From an uncultured Alphaproteobacteria bacterium (GTDB taxonomy: Bacteria > Pseudomonadota > Alphaproteobacteria > RF32 > CAG-239), in NCBI GenBank assembly GCA_944393695.1, contig CALYAY010000003.1, forward strand, positions 62,001-126,000: 64,000 nucleotides of DNA, read 5' to 3'. Made by a program: the position numbers and the translations under genes. Position 1 is the stretch's first letter. Each line of letters starts with the position of its first letter. The notes beneath the pieces were generated by a model, which had not been told where the DNA came from, did not search any database, and saw only the letters and a list, made by a program, of their open reading frames with translations. Shown here one piece after another: positions 7,444 to 15,832 of the stretch.

Positions 7444-9210
7444 TTAAGCCCTCATTATGTCTTCAATAATAAATTGCACGGAATTGCGTCCCTGCCAATT
7501 GTCACGATGCAAAACACCGACCACATGGTAAGACATTCCGCCGGGGTTGAGCATAACATGCCCAAGTTCGGTATCTGCCACACGAAAAGCGATGGCTTTG
7601 AGACTGCCGCCGTTGCTGCCGCTCAAAAAACAGCGGATATGCCCGCTGCCAACCAGCGAAGGCTTGTTAATGCGGACATTTGATAACATCAGCCGGGGTT
7701 CGCTGTTGCCGGCACCATACGGTTCCAGTTGTTCCAGCTGTCCGGCCAATTCGACATTGACCCCCGCCACATCAAGACCAGCGGAAATTTCAAGAACCGG
7801 CGTTATTTTTTCACTGCCGAGACGGGCCAAAACATATTCTCCGGCAAAACGGAAAAAATCTTCTATCCGGTCTTCATTCAAAGAAAAACCTGCAGCCATG
7901 GTATGACCGCCGCCTTTGGTTAAAATCCCCTGCTCTTTGGCGGAAATAATCAAGGCTCCCAAATCGACGCCGGGAACCGAACGCGCCGAACCTTTAACCT
8001 CATCGTCTTCAACCGACATGACAAAAGCCGGAAGATTGTAACGCTCTTTCAGCTTGCCGGCAACAATGCCGATAACCCCCTGGTGCCAGTCATAGCCGCT
8101 GACAAAGGCAATGGGATATTGCTGGGGTTTGCTCTCAAGCATTTCTATCGCCTGAAGCAAAACATAAGCTTCAATCTCTTTGCGCTGGTCGTTAAATTCA
8201 TTGAGTTTATCGGCCAGCAGAGCGGCCTCGGTTTCACTTGACGAACACAATAAACGACTGCCGAGATAAGCTTCTCCTACCCGGCCGCAGGCATTAATCC
8301 GCGGGCCGAGAACATATCCCAGATGAAAAGCCGAAGGTGCTTCGGTGATGTTTGATTTGTCAATCAGGGCTTTTAATCCCAGATTGCGCCGGCCGGCCAT
8401 GACCTTCAGCCCCTGGCGGACAAAAGCCCGGTTGAGCCCCAACAGGGGAACAACATCGCAAACCGTTCCCAGCGCCACCAGGTCAAGCAAAGCCATTAAG
8501 TCAGGAGCCGGACTGTTTTTGTAAAATCCCTGTTGGCGCAACTCGCGATTAACGGCAACAATGGTCATGAAAACCACACCAACCGCCGCCATGTATTTCA
8601 GATATTCATAATCATTTTTTTCATCAAGGCGTTTGGGATTTACGACGGCATAAACCGCGGGCAGCCGGCTTTCTGCTTCATGGTGGTCGAGTACGATTAT
8701 TTCAAAACCTTTTTGAGCGGCCGTATCCAAAACATCAAAGGCCGTGGTTCCGCAATCAAGGGTTAATACCAGATTGATGCCGGCAGCAGCGAATTCGTCA
8801 AAAGCCATTTGGCTGGGGCCGTATCCTTCATCCCGCTCGGGAATATGAACCTGAGGCATGATGCCGACGGCTTCCAGAAAGCGGCGCATGACCGAGGTGG
8901 AAGTTGCACCGTCCACGTCATAATCACCGATAATGCCGATTTTTTCGTGATTCATAACTGCCCGGGCAATGCGAACCGCTGCTTTTTGCATATCGCGCAG
9001 ACAAAAAGGATCGGGCATCAGGCGCTGCAATTTGGGTTCGGTAAAATCGGGAATGGCATCCGGAGAGATTTTTTTGCCGGCGAGAATCGACGAGACAACG
9101 GAAGAAAATCCATATCTTTGGGAAATCAGCTCAACATCGCGCTCGTTAACGGAAATAAATTTCCATAAATTTCCGCCCAAGGATTTTTGGTTTTCAATAC
9201 TGCCGTCCAC
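7444..9210 (-). CDS. recJ: Single-stranded-DNA-specific exonuclease RecJ
   Basis: A 5'-3' exonuclease on single-stranded DNA used in recombination and mismatch/base-excision repair; it is Mn/Mg dependent. The 588 residues match the family. DHH-superfamily motifs are present: GDYDVDGATS (about 98-107), LTLDCGTT, VLDHHEAES, then AAVGVVF. GPRINACGR, the DHHA1 region with GGGHTMAAGFS (about 440) and the C-terminal OB-like domain follow. It lies 16 bp after the OmpA-type lipoprotein gene and abuts DUF502, forming a three-gene unit on the minus strand. Confidence 0.97.
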   Translation of the reverse strand: MDGSIENQKSLGGNLWKFISVNERDVELISQRYGFSSVVSSILAGKKISPDAIPDFTEPKLQRLMPDPFCLRDMQKAAVRIARAVMNHEKIGIIGDYDVDGATSTSVMRRFLEAVGIMPQVHIPERDEGYGPSQMAFDEFAAAGINLVLTLDCGTTAFDVLDTAAQKGFEIIVLDHHEAESRLPAVYAVVNPKRLDEKNDYEYLKYMAAVGVVFMTIVAVNRELRQQGFYKNSPAPDLMALLDLVALGTVCDVVPLLGLNRAFVRQGLKVMAGRRNLGLKALIDKSNITEAPSAFHLGYVLGPRINACGRVGEAYLGSRLLCSSSETEAALLADKLNEFNDQRKEIEAYVLLQAIEMLESKPQQYPIAFVSGYDWHQGVIGIVAGKLKERYNLPAFVMSVEDDEVKGSARSVPGVDLGALIISAKEQGILTKGGGHTMAAGFSLNEDRIEDFFRFAGEYVLARLGSEKITPVLEISAGLDVAGVNVELAGQLEQLEPYGAGNSEPRLMLSNVRINKPSLVGSGHIRCFLSGSNGGSLKAIAFRVADTELGHVMLNPGGMSYHVVGVLHRDNWQGRNSVQFIIEDIMRA

Positions 9211-9226
9211 AGCTTATCCCTGATTA

Positions 9227-10132
9227 TCAGTAGCTGATATAAACTTCGGCACGACGGTTCAGGCGTTCACCCTCGGGCATTACCTCCAGATAAGCCGGGG
9301 CAGAATCGGAAAGAGCTTCAACGCTTATCCGGGATGCCGGCAGACCGGCCCGGCGCAAAGCTTTGGCCACAGCTTCGGCCCGGGCCTGAGATACCTTAAA
9401 ATTGGCCAGCTTATGCGTTACAATATCGGTATCGCGCGTGCGGCTGGAAGCATGACCCAAGACTCGAATCCTTCCGTTGTTTTGCTTGGCGATACGGACA
9501 ATTTCTTTAATCCGGCTCTGATAATCGTTATCAATAAACGAACTGCCGTTGGCAAAATAGAATGTATCCAAGCGGTAAGTTACACTGGGTTCAAAAGTTT
9601 CCGCTTCGGCCTGAGACTTAGAGGCAGCGTCCGGTTCTGTTGACTTTTTAGTATCAGAAGATTTCGGAGTTGTAAAATCAGCCGTGAGCAATTGTTTATC
9701 GTCTTTTTTGCTTTCTTTCAGAGACTCGGTTTTTACGGGAGTGGTTTGAGCCGGCGAAACTTTTTCCACAGAAGCGATAAATTCTTCATCATCAAGATAT
9801 TCGGGAATATTATCATCTTTGTCTTCGGCATAAACACCGGCTTTGGTACGGCGACGCAGTTCTTCCTGTTCACTGAGAATTTTGTCAGCCAGAGCCTTAT
9901 CCTTTTCATCGGCCACTTTTACTTCTTTGCCGTCATTTTTATATTTTTCTTCGTTCAAGTCAGGATCTTCGGCAACAACAGATCCTTCCGATATGTTTTT
10001 ATCGGAAGAAAGCCCCTCCCCGGCAGAAATGCTTCCGGGAGTTTCATCTGAAAAATCAGGAAAAGAAGCCGTCGAACAAGACGCCAGCAGCCAAACTATT
10101 CCCAACAGACCAAATTTTCTTAACAAAAACAT
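9227..10132 (-). CDS. OmpA-family (Pal-like) lipoprotein
   Basis: A 301-residue lipoprotein: signal peptide with lipobox LLASC (Cys about 19), a long acidic, low-complexity linker rich in Glu, Asp, Lys and Ser (about 25-185), then a C-terminal OmpA/MotB peptidoglycan-binding domain (about 190-301). That domain has FANGSSFIDNDY, VLGHASSRTRDTD, NFKVSQARAEAVAKAL and the ending RLNRRAEVYISY. It probably tethers the outer membrane to peptidoglycan. The linker is much longer than in Pal, so it is not a standard Pal. It heads the operon with recJ and DUF502. Confidence 0.88.
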   Translation of the reverse strand: MFLLRKFGLLGIVWLLASCSTASFPDFSDETPGSISAGEGLSSDKNISEGSVVAEDPDLNEEKYKNDGKEVKVADEKDKALADKILSEQEELRRRTKAGVYAEDKDDNIPEYLDDEEFIASVEKVSPAQTTPVKTESLKESKKDDKQLLTADFTTPKSSDTKKSTEPDAASKSQAEAETFEPSVTYRLDTFYFANGSSFIDNDYQSRIKEIVRIAKQNNGRIRVLGHASSRTRDTDIVTHKLANFKVSQARAEAVAKALRRAGLPASRISVEALSDSAPAYLEVMPEGERLNRRAEVYISY

Positions 10133-10264
10133 TGCAGAATCCTACCTTGATTTAAAAATTTCTTTTTTATTGATATAATAATAAATCAACCAAGACAAGC
10201 CTAAAAAACAATTAAAAACAAAAAAATATAAAAGGTTTGTAATTTTAATTTTTGAGGTTATACT

Positions 10265-10306
10265 ATGGAAAATGAAAATAAACGGCTTAAGGATTTCAGC
10301 TTATGA
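10265..10306 (+). CDS. Possible 13-codon leader ORF overlapping the Panacea-domain gene
   Basis: ATG at 10265 reads MENENKRLKDFSL and stops with TGA at 10304-10306, overlapping the ATG of the next gene by the classic ATGA. A GAGG ribosome site lies 7 bp upstream of its ATG, better placed than anything before the next gene except an AAGGA inside this mini-ORF. This suggests translational coupling. It could instead be chance, or the true N-terminus of the next protein lost to a frameshift. Confidence 0.4.
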   Translation: MENENKRLKDFSL

Positions 10307-10869
10307 CTTATCCGGCAGTAGAATCGTCCGTTGATGCGGCATATTGGTTTTTTGACAAGGCTTATGACACGCACCGGGAACTGGAAGACAATAAAATGCA
10401 GCATCTGCTGTTTCTGTCCCAGCTGATTTTTGCCAGCGCCTATAACCGGGAAATGCTGGTTCCGGCGTTGTTTGTTTGTGACGAGAGCGGTTTTTTTGAA
10501 CCTAATATCAAAAAGATTCTGGCTCAGGGAAGGCCTTTTATGCCGCGGTCAAAATTCAATTCCCGCATTAATGAATTTCTGGAAGAAATCTGGCATAAAT
10601 ATGCTTCCAAGACAGCATCCGAACTGGAAAAAATCGTGAAAAACACTCATGTCTACCGGGAAAATTATCATAAAGAACGGCCGACGCTGTTGGATTTCAG
10701 AATGATGACAGAATCTCTTGACCGGCACGGCAATATGCCGCACGCCGGAGAGACGGCCGGGGGCAGAAGCAAAGTCCTGTTGTCGCAAAACGGGCCGGTC
10801 GTTGTATCCCCCTGGCAGCCACGTAAAGTTTTGCAAAAAACATTAACACAAGGAGTTAAACATGTCTAA
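10303..10869 (+). CDS. Panacea (DUF4065/SocA-like) domain protein
   Basis: A 188-residue cytoplasmic protein. The region from about 10 to 125 resembles the Panacea domain, known from SocA and from many antitoxins. It has AAYWFFDKAY then MQHLLFLSQLIFASAYNREMLVP in place of the family's KLQKLLYF segment. The later FLEEIWHKYASKTASELEKI and its following Thr-His pair match the domain end. The C-terminal 60 residues are unlike the family. No obvious toxin gene lies next to it; the following gene encodes an exported DUF192 lipoprotein and overlaps by 8 bp. Its role is therefore open: orphan antitoxin, proteolytic adaptor as for SocA, or something else. Confidence 0.7.
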   Translation: MTYPAVESSVDAAYWFFDKAYDTHRELEDNKMQHLLFLSQLIFASAYNREMLVPALFVCDESGFFEPNIKKILAQGRPFMPRSKFNSRINEFLEEIWHKYASKTASELEKIVKNTHVYRENYHKERPTLLDFRMMTESLDRHGNMPHAGETAGGRSKVLLSQNGPVVVSPWQPRKVLQKTLTQGVKHV

Positions 10870-11410
10870 ATTATTAAAAATGCTGATGATTGCCCTGCTG
10901 GTTGTCAGCTGCTCAAAGCAGGATGAAAAAACGGCCGGCGATGAAGTTAATCTGACGGTTGTTTCGGCAGACGGCACCCGCAGCGAATTTGTGGTTGAAA
11001 ATGCGGTTACCCTGGAAGAACTGCAGCTTGGTCTGATGAATCGCGACAGCCTGCCGGCAGCACACGGCATGATTTTTAACCTGAAAGGATATCCAAAGGC
11101 TGCCATGTGGATGAAAGACACCAAAATCCCGCTGGATATGGTTTTTATCAATGACGGAAAAGTCGTATGGACTTTTGAAAATGCCAAACCTCTGTCAACG
11201 GATACCATTTTGTCTCCGGTTCCGGCAAATGCCGTTTTGGAAATCAATGCCGGCGAGGTCAAAAAATATAACATTAAACCCGGCGACAAAATTGAGCATG
11301 CTTTTTTTGACAACTCCAATCCGGTTGTTTTAGAAGCTTTACCGGAGGAAGATGCTGCTGCTTTACCGACAGAAGCAGGGAAAAAGCTTCAGCCCGCGGC
11401 AGTCGAATAA
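10862..11410 (+). CDS. DUF192 family lipoprotein
   Basis: A 182-residue exported protein: signal peptide with lipobox-like VVSCS (Cys about 18), followed by a DUF192 domain (about 30-145). Its landmarks are LGLMNRDSLPAAHGMIF, AAMWMKDTKIPLDMVFI and NAVLEINAGEVKKYNIKPGD. The family's function is not established; members are usually periplasmic. The C-terminal 30 residues are acidic and Ala/Pro rich. It overlaps the Panacea gene by 8 bp and ends at a strong terminator, so the two form one transcript. Confidence 0.9.
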   Translation: MSKLLKMLMIALLVVSCSKQDEKTAGDEVNLTVVSADGTRSEFVVENAVTLEELQLGLMNRDSLPAAHGMIFNLKGYPKAAMWMKDTKIPLDMVFINDGKVVWTFENAKPLSTDTILSPVPANAVLEINAGEVKKYNIKPGDKIEHAFFDNSNPVVLEALPEEDAAALPTEAGKKLQPAAVE

Positions 11411-11422
11411 AAACAAATTGTC

Positions 11423-11457
11423 AAAAATATCCCGGAAAAACCGGGATATTTTTTTTG
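11423..11457. terminator. Bidirectional terminator between the DUF192 gene and amiC
   Basis: AATATCCCGG and CCGGGATATT pair around AAAAA, with a T-run on the plus side and an A-run on the other. It lies between two convergent genes and can serve both. Confidence 0.9.
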
Positions 11458-11465
11458 TTAAATTT

Positions 11466-12719
11466 TTAGAAAAGTGAAGCGTGCTGCATGTTTTCAAAAT
11501 ATTTATTAATGGCGCGGGTGGTGGCCGTTGCCAGCTTGTTGCGGTAGCTTTGTTGTTTGAGCAGGCGTTCTTCCGTGCGGTTGGAAAGGTATCCCATTTC
11601 CAGCAAGACAGAGGGAACGTCCGGTGCTTTCAAAACGGCAAAGCCGGCAAAACGATGGGTGTTGTCTACCAGTTCGACTGAATTTTTCATTTCCTGAACC
11701 ATAAAGGTGGCAAATTCGGAAGAACGGTTCATACTTTCGCGCTGAGCCAGGTTGATTAAGATATCGGACACTTCCTTGGAATGCTCCACCAGATTAAGGC
11801 CGGCAATAACGTCTGCTTTGTTTTCCCGTTCGGCCAGAGCCGCGGCCTCTTTGTCGGAAGCCGTTTCAGAAAGGGTATAAACAGACAGGCCCTTGGCTTT
11901 GCGGTTGCGGGTGCTGTCGGCATGAATGGAGAGGAAAAGATCGGCATTATGCTTGCGGGCAATTTTTACACGTTCGCGCAAGGGGATGAAAATATCCGTG
12001 CTGCGGGTTAAATAAACTTTGTATTTTCCGGTCTTTTCAAGTTTTTTCTTGAGCTCTTTGCCCATGGCGAGAGTGATATTTTTTTCATACATACCTGAAT
12101 AGCCGATGGCTCCGGGGTCTTTTCCGCCGTGACCGGGATCCAAAACTATAATCTTTTTGGCATTATTGCGAACTTTCTTGGCAGTTTGGGACGAAGAAGA
12201 ATTTTTCCGGGCATAAGACTTCGGATTATCACTGCTGGTGAAAGCATGAGATGTTCCGAGCTTGGAATTAAATTCGCGCTGGGAGGCAATTGAAATGTCA
12301 ACAACAAAACGCCAGCCGAAACTGCTTTGCGGCGCCAGCATAAAAGCTTTTTTGATAACCGCGGGTTTTGCCAAATCAAAAACAATGCGCTTTCCGCCGT
12401 CAATATTGCCGACGCGGGAAGAAGCCACGATATTATTGCGGGCGACGTTTTTTTCCAGATTATTACTGACGTTTATCCCATAAACATCAACAACCAGCCG
12501 CGACGGTTCACTCAGTAAAAAGGCTTTATATTCAAATTTTTTATCGGCATCAAGCACTATACGGACACTGCCGACACCTTGTCCGATACGCAAAGCCGAG
12601 ACCGTGCCGGCTCCTGCCGAAGAAGAAAACAACAGAAAAAAAGTACAGACAACCAGCGGCGTAAGTTTCAGCAACACACGCCCGATTGCAGCACATATGT
12701 CTTTTCCCGGTATTTTCAT
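11466..12719 (-). CDS. amiC: N-acetylmuramoyl-L-alanine amidase (AMIN + Amidase_3)
   Basis: A periplasmic zinc amidase that cuts the bond between MurNAc and the stem peptide and splits septal peptidoglycan during daughter-cell separation. The 417 residues comprise a signal peptide (about 1-37), an AMIN domain (about 40-150) that targets septal peptidoglycan, a Ser/Lys-rich linker, and an Amidase_3 domain (about 190-410). Zinc and catalytic motifs are visible: LDPGHGGKDPGAIG, NADLFLSIHADS, and SVLLEMGYLSN with the catalytic Glu. An inserted helix of the kind that blocks the active site in EnvC/NlpD-activated amidases appears to be present (SDKEAAALAERENKAD). The symbol is by homology; the AmiA/B/C distinction is not firm. 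Confidence 0.94.
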   Translation of the reverse strand: MKIPGKDICAAIGRVLLKLTPLVVCTFFLLFSSSAGAGTVSALRIGQGVGSVRIVLDADKKFEYKAFLLSEPSRLVVDVYGINVSNNLEKNVARNNIVASSRVGNIDGGKRIVFDLAKPAVIKKAFMLAPQSSFGWRFVVDISIASQREFNSKLGTSHAFTSSDNPKSYARKNSSSSQTAKKVRNNAKKIIVLDPGHGGKDPGAIGYSGMYEKNITLAMGKELKKKLEKTGKYKVYLTRSTDIFIPLRERVKIARKHNADLFLSIHADSTRNRKAKGLSVYTLSETASDKEAAALAERENKADVIAGLNLVEHSKEVSDILINLAQRESMNRSSEFATFMVQEMKNSVELVDNTHRFAGFAVLKAPDVPSVLLEMGYLSNRTEERLLKQQSYRNKLATATTRAINKYFENMQHASLF

Positions 12720-13210
12720 CTCTTCCTCGTTGTTTATTATACGGCAGGCATTCTTACTATTGGGTTAATAAAAAAATATACATTACTTTATAAATTAATA
12801 TTGTGTTTTAAATCAAAATGTATATTCTAGATATCGGTTGTATGCTTGTGCCGTTTTGTATATGCTTTTTATCCAAATTTTATGAAACTTGCAAGGATAA
12901 AATTCAAAAAGGCATAAGAGCGAAGAGATATGCGCCATACAACAGAAAAGTTTTTTAGGGATGTTTCCCAAAGCGGAACAATAAATAAGCAAGCAATAAA
13001 AATCTATCCGCTTTGAAGCTGAAGAATGTTATAAAAAAGTAAAGGGCCGGGACTAAAAATAATGAATGAAGGCCTGTTGAAATTGTAAAAGGCAGAAAAC
13101 GCCCCTTTTCAGGGCAGGTGTTTTGATTGCCGGCATATCTGAAGGAAGCTCCCTGCAAAATATGAGTGTAAATTTTAATATCCGAAGTTTTCGGATGCGA
13201 GGAGTTTATT
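12720..13210. other. Long AT-rich intergenic region upstream of rne
   Basis: This 491-bp gap separates the divergent amiC and rne. I see no gene in it. It holds a perfect 10-bp inverted repeat, AATATACATT (12775-12784) and AATGTATATT (12817-12826), 32 bp apart. The GTATGC/GTATATGC phrases repeat near 12840-12865. The rest is presumably the rne promoter and a long 5' untranslated region. In other bacteria the rne leader mediates autoregulation by RNase E; I infer but cannot show that here. Confidence 0.6.
13180..13204 (+). promoter_or_regulatory. Hairpin and ribosome site just before rne
   Basis: ATCCGAA-GTT-TTCGGAT (13180-13196) is a perfect 7-bp stem with a 3-base loop. It ends two bases before the GAGGAG ribosome site (13199-13204), which lies 6 bp from the rne ATG. 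A stem so close to the ribosome site could affect initiation. Confidence 0.5.
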
Positions 13211-15832
13211 ATGGTTAAAAGAATGCTTATTGACGATACCCAGCCGGAAGAAACAAGAGTGGTCATCGTTAACGGAAACAAGATTGAAGACGTTGAGTTT
13301 GAATCAACCAGCCGTAAGCAAATCAAGGGAAATATTTATCTGGCAAAGGTTATGCGGATTGAGCCGTCATTACAGGCCGCCTTTGTAGATTATGGCGGGA
13401 ACCGGCACGGATTTCTGGCTTTCGGGGAGATTCATCCGGATTATTACAATGTGTCGCCGGAAGTTGTGGCCGAAGTTGAAAAAGAAGTTGACGAGCTGAT
13501 TGAAGCCAAAAAGCAATATCTGAAAGAAAAAGAAGCCGAACGTGAGAGAATCCGTGAAGAAAGAGCCCGTCGGCGGGAGGAAAGACTTAAAGAAGAAGCT
13601 CTGAGACAGGCTGCTGCCGAAGCCGCTCAGGCCAATGCGGAAACAGAAACTTCATCGGAAAATGAGGCTGTTTCCGATGAGGAAAAAGAAAAGACAACCG
13701 CCGGCGAATCCATGACGACAGAAAATCAGGATACCATTGAGGCTGAATCCAACATGACGGAGGCCGGAGAAAGCGATATCACCGAGCCGGCGGATAATAT
13801 TGCCGAAGCCTCTGAAAATAACATTCCGGCGACAGGAGAGACAGAAAACGCCTCCGGAGAAAGTGACGAAGAAACGCCGGTGTCCGCCGAAGAAGAAGTT
13901 TCTTCGGAAAAAAACAAAGGCAAAAAGAACGGCCGCAGGCACTACAACAAAGGTAAAAGGCGTTTTCATCGCAAAAGAACCCAGGCTTCCGGTGACGAAG
14001 TGAAAGTTTTGGCCGAAGCTGCAGCTTCCGATGAAAAAATCAGCAGCGATGATGTTGTTGATGATGAAGATGAAGATACCGGTAACGAGATTGCAGAATC
14101 GGTAAGTAATGCGGTTGAAGACGATTTTTCGGCAGAGGCCAATAATGATGCCGATGATGATGACGAGTGGGAAAATGATTTTGAGCTGCAAAGAAAGCTG
14201 CTATGCCTCAGAAAACTTTATCACCGCAGCGTTATTCAGGATGTTATCAAAGAAGGGCAGATTCTTCTGGTTCAGGTGGTGAAAGAAGAGCGCGGCAATA
14301 AAGGTGCCGCCCTGACAACTTATCTGTCACTGGCCGGACGTTATTGCGTGCTGATGCCCAACCGGATTAAAAGCGGCGGGGTTTCCCGTAAAATTACCAA
14401 TGCGGCAGACAGGAAACGCCTGAAAGGCATTATCCGGGAGTTGCCGCTGACTGCCGATATGTCGATGATTGTCCGGACGGCAGGAGAGGAAAAGACCAAG
14501 GCCGACATCGTACGCGATTATAATTATCTTATCCGCACCTGGAACAATATCCGAATTTCTTCTCTGCAAAATAAGGCCCCGGCACTGATTCACGAAGAAG
14601 GCAACCTTATCAAACGGGCTTTGCGCGATATGTTCAGCAAAGATACCAGCGAGGTGATTGTTGACGGAGAACAGGCTTATCATACCGCCCGGGATTTCAT
14701 GAAGATGCTGGCGCCGCAAAATCTGCGCCGCATCCGGTTTAACCGTAAGAATGAGCTGCCGCTGTTTCAACGTTTTCAGGTCGAGGCACAGCTGGATAAG
14801 CTGCATGATACCAACGTTCAGCTGGAATCGGGCGGGTATCTGGTGATTAATCCGACGGAAGCGCTGGTTTCAATTGATGTGAATTCAGGCAAGGCAACCA
14901 AAGAAAAAGATCTGGAAGAAACTGCCCTGAAGACAAATCTGGAGGCAGCAGACGAGATTGCCCGCCAGCTGAGAATGCGGGATTTGGCCGGTTTGATTGT
15001 GGTGGACTTTATTGATATGGAAGATCCCAAGAATAATCAGGCGGTTGAAAAGCGCATGAAAGAGGCAATGAAAGATGACCGGGCAAGGGTGCAGATTGCC
15101 AAGATGAGCTGTTTCGGCCTGTTAGAAATCTCGCGGCAGAGAATGCACTCTTCGTTCTTTGAAAGCAATTACAAGGTTTGCCCTTTCTGCCACGGCAAAG
15201 GGCTCATCCGTACGATAGAATCCAGTTGTGTTCTGGTTTTGCGCAGCATTGAAGAAGAGGGAATCAAAAACCGTTCCTCCCAGCTGAATATCTTTTTGCC
15301 GGCCGATGTGGCAATTTATATTCTGAATCAGAAACGCCAGGTGTTGAGCGATCTGGAAAAACGTTATAATATGACTATTATAATCAGTGCCGACAGCACG
15401 ATGAAATGTGTTGAGGACTTCAGAATCGAGCGGATTAAAGCTCCCAGAGCACCGATTTCACAACCTGTTGAGGCCAGGGTTTCGGAATATATTGAGGACA
15501 AACACCAGGATGCCGCCCGGGAAGAAAACGGGGAAGAAGCTCAGGCGGAAGCAAATGAGGAGAAGCCGGCCGAAGATAAAGAAGAAGGAAATAACGGCAG
15601 TTTCCGCCGCAACGGAAAGCGTGAACGCCGGGGACGTTTTGATCGCAGGGAACGTCGCCGGGGGAAAGGCAGTCGCAACGAAGGAAATGCCGAAGAAGAT
15701 AACAAAAAAGAAAAAAACGAGGCTGTTATTCTGTATAACAGCCATGAGGATATAAAACCTCAGCCCGAAAGTTTGAATGACGCCAAAGAGGAGGGCAAAA
15801 AAGAAACATGGTGGAGAAAACTTATCAGTTGA
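13211..15832 (+). CDS. rne: Ribonuclease E (Rne/Rng family)
   Basis: The main endoribonuclease for mRNA decay and rRNA/tRNA processing; it works as a tetramer and scaffolds the degradosome. It has 873 residues. The S1 RNA-binding domain starts at about 38 (GNIYLAKVMRIEPSLQAAFV) and is broken after GFLAFGEIHPDYY by an acidic, Glu/Ala/Asp-rich insert of about 250 residues (about 80-330). It then resumes at IKEGQILLVQVVKEERGNKG. This insert is typical of Alphaproteobacteria. Next come the 5' sensor, the DNase I-like catalytic region with SIDVNSGKATK and GLIVVDFIDM (catalytic Asp), and the Zn-link CPFCHGKG (about 656-663). The C-terminal tail (about 750-873) is charged with an Arg-rich patch, as expected for RNA and partner binding. 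Confidence 0.96.
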   Translation: MVKRMLIDDTQPEETRVVIVNGNKIEDVEFESTSRKQIKGNIYLAKVMRIEPSLQAAFVDYGGNRHGFLAFGEIHPDYYNVSPEVVAEVEKEVDELIEAKKQYLKEKEAERERIREERARRREERLKEEALRQAAAEAAQANAETETSSENEAVSDEEKEKTTAGESMTTENQDTIEAESNMTEAGESDITEPADNIAEASENNIPATGETENASGESDEETPVSAEEEVSSEKNKGKKNGRRHYNKGKRRFHRKRTQASGDEVKVLAEAAASDEKISSDDVVDDEDEDTGNEIAESVSNAVEDDFSAEANNDADDDDEWENDFELQRKLLCLRKLYHRSVIQDVIKEGQILLVQVVKEERGNKGAALTTYLSLAGRYCVLMPNRIKSGGVSRKITNAADRKRLKGIIRELPLTADMSMIVRTAGEEKTKADIVRDYNYLIRTWNNIRISSLQNKAPALIHEEGNLIKRALRDMFSKDTSEVIVDGEQAYHTARDFMKMLAPQNLRRIRFNRKNELPLFQRFQVEAQLDKLHDTNVQLESGGYLVINPTEALVSIDVNSGKATKEKDLEETALKTNLEAADEIARQLRMRDLAGLIVVDFIDMEDPKNNQAVEKRMKEAMKDDRARVQIAKMSCFGLLEISRQRMHSSFFESNYKVCPFCHGKGLIRTIESSCVLVLRSIEEEGIKNRSSQLNIFLPADVAIYILNQKRQVLSDLEKRYNMTIIISADSTMKCVEDFRIERIKAPRAPISQPVEARVSEYIEDKHQDAAREENGEEAQAEANEEKPAEDKEEGNNGSFRRNGKRERRGRFDRRERRRGKGSRNEGNAEEDNKKEKNEAVILYNSHEDIKPQPESLNDAKEEGKKETWWRKLIS

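Noticed and set aside
10303-11410. Calling the Panacea gene and its neighbour a toxin-antitoxin pair
   Set aside because: The neighbour is an exported DUF192 lipoprotein, not a toxin-like cytoplasmic protein, so the pair does not fit.
12955-13326. A 123-codon minus-strand open frame in the region before rne
   Set aside because: It overlaps the rne start, has no ribosome site or signal I can support and shows no family motif. I left the gap as a leader region.
13652-14191. A minus-strand open frame with hydrophobic product inside rne
   Set aside because: It is the reverse of the acidic insert of RNase E, whose Glu/Asp codons read as Phe, Val and Ile on the other strand, so it looks like a membrane protein by accident.
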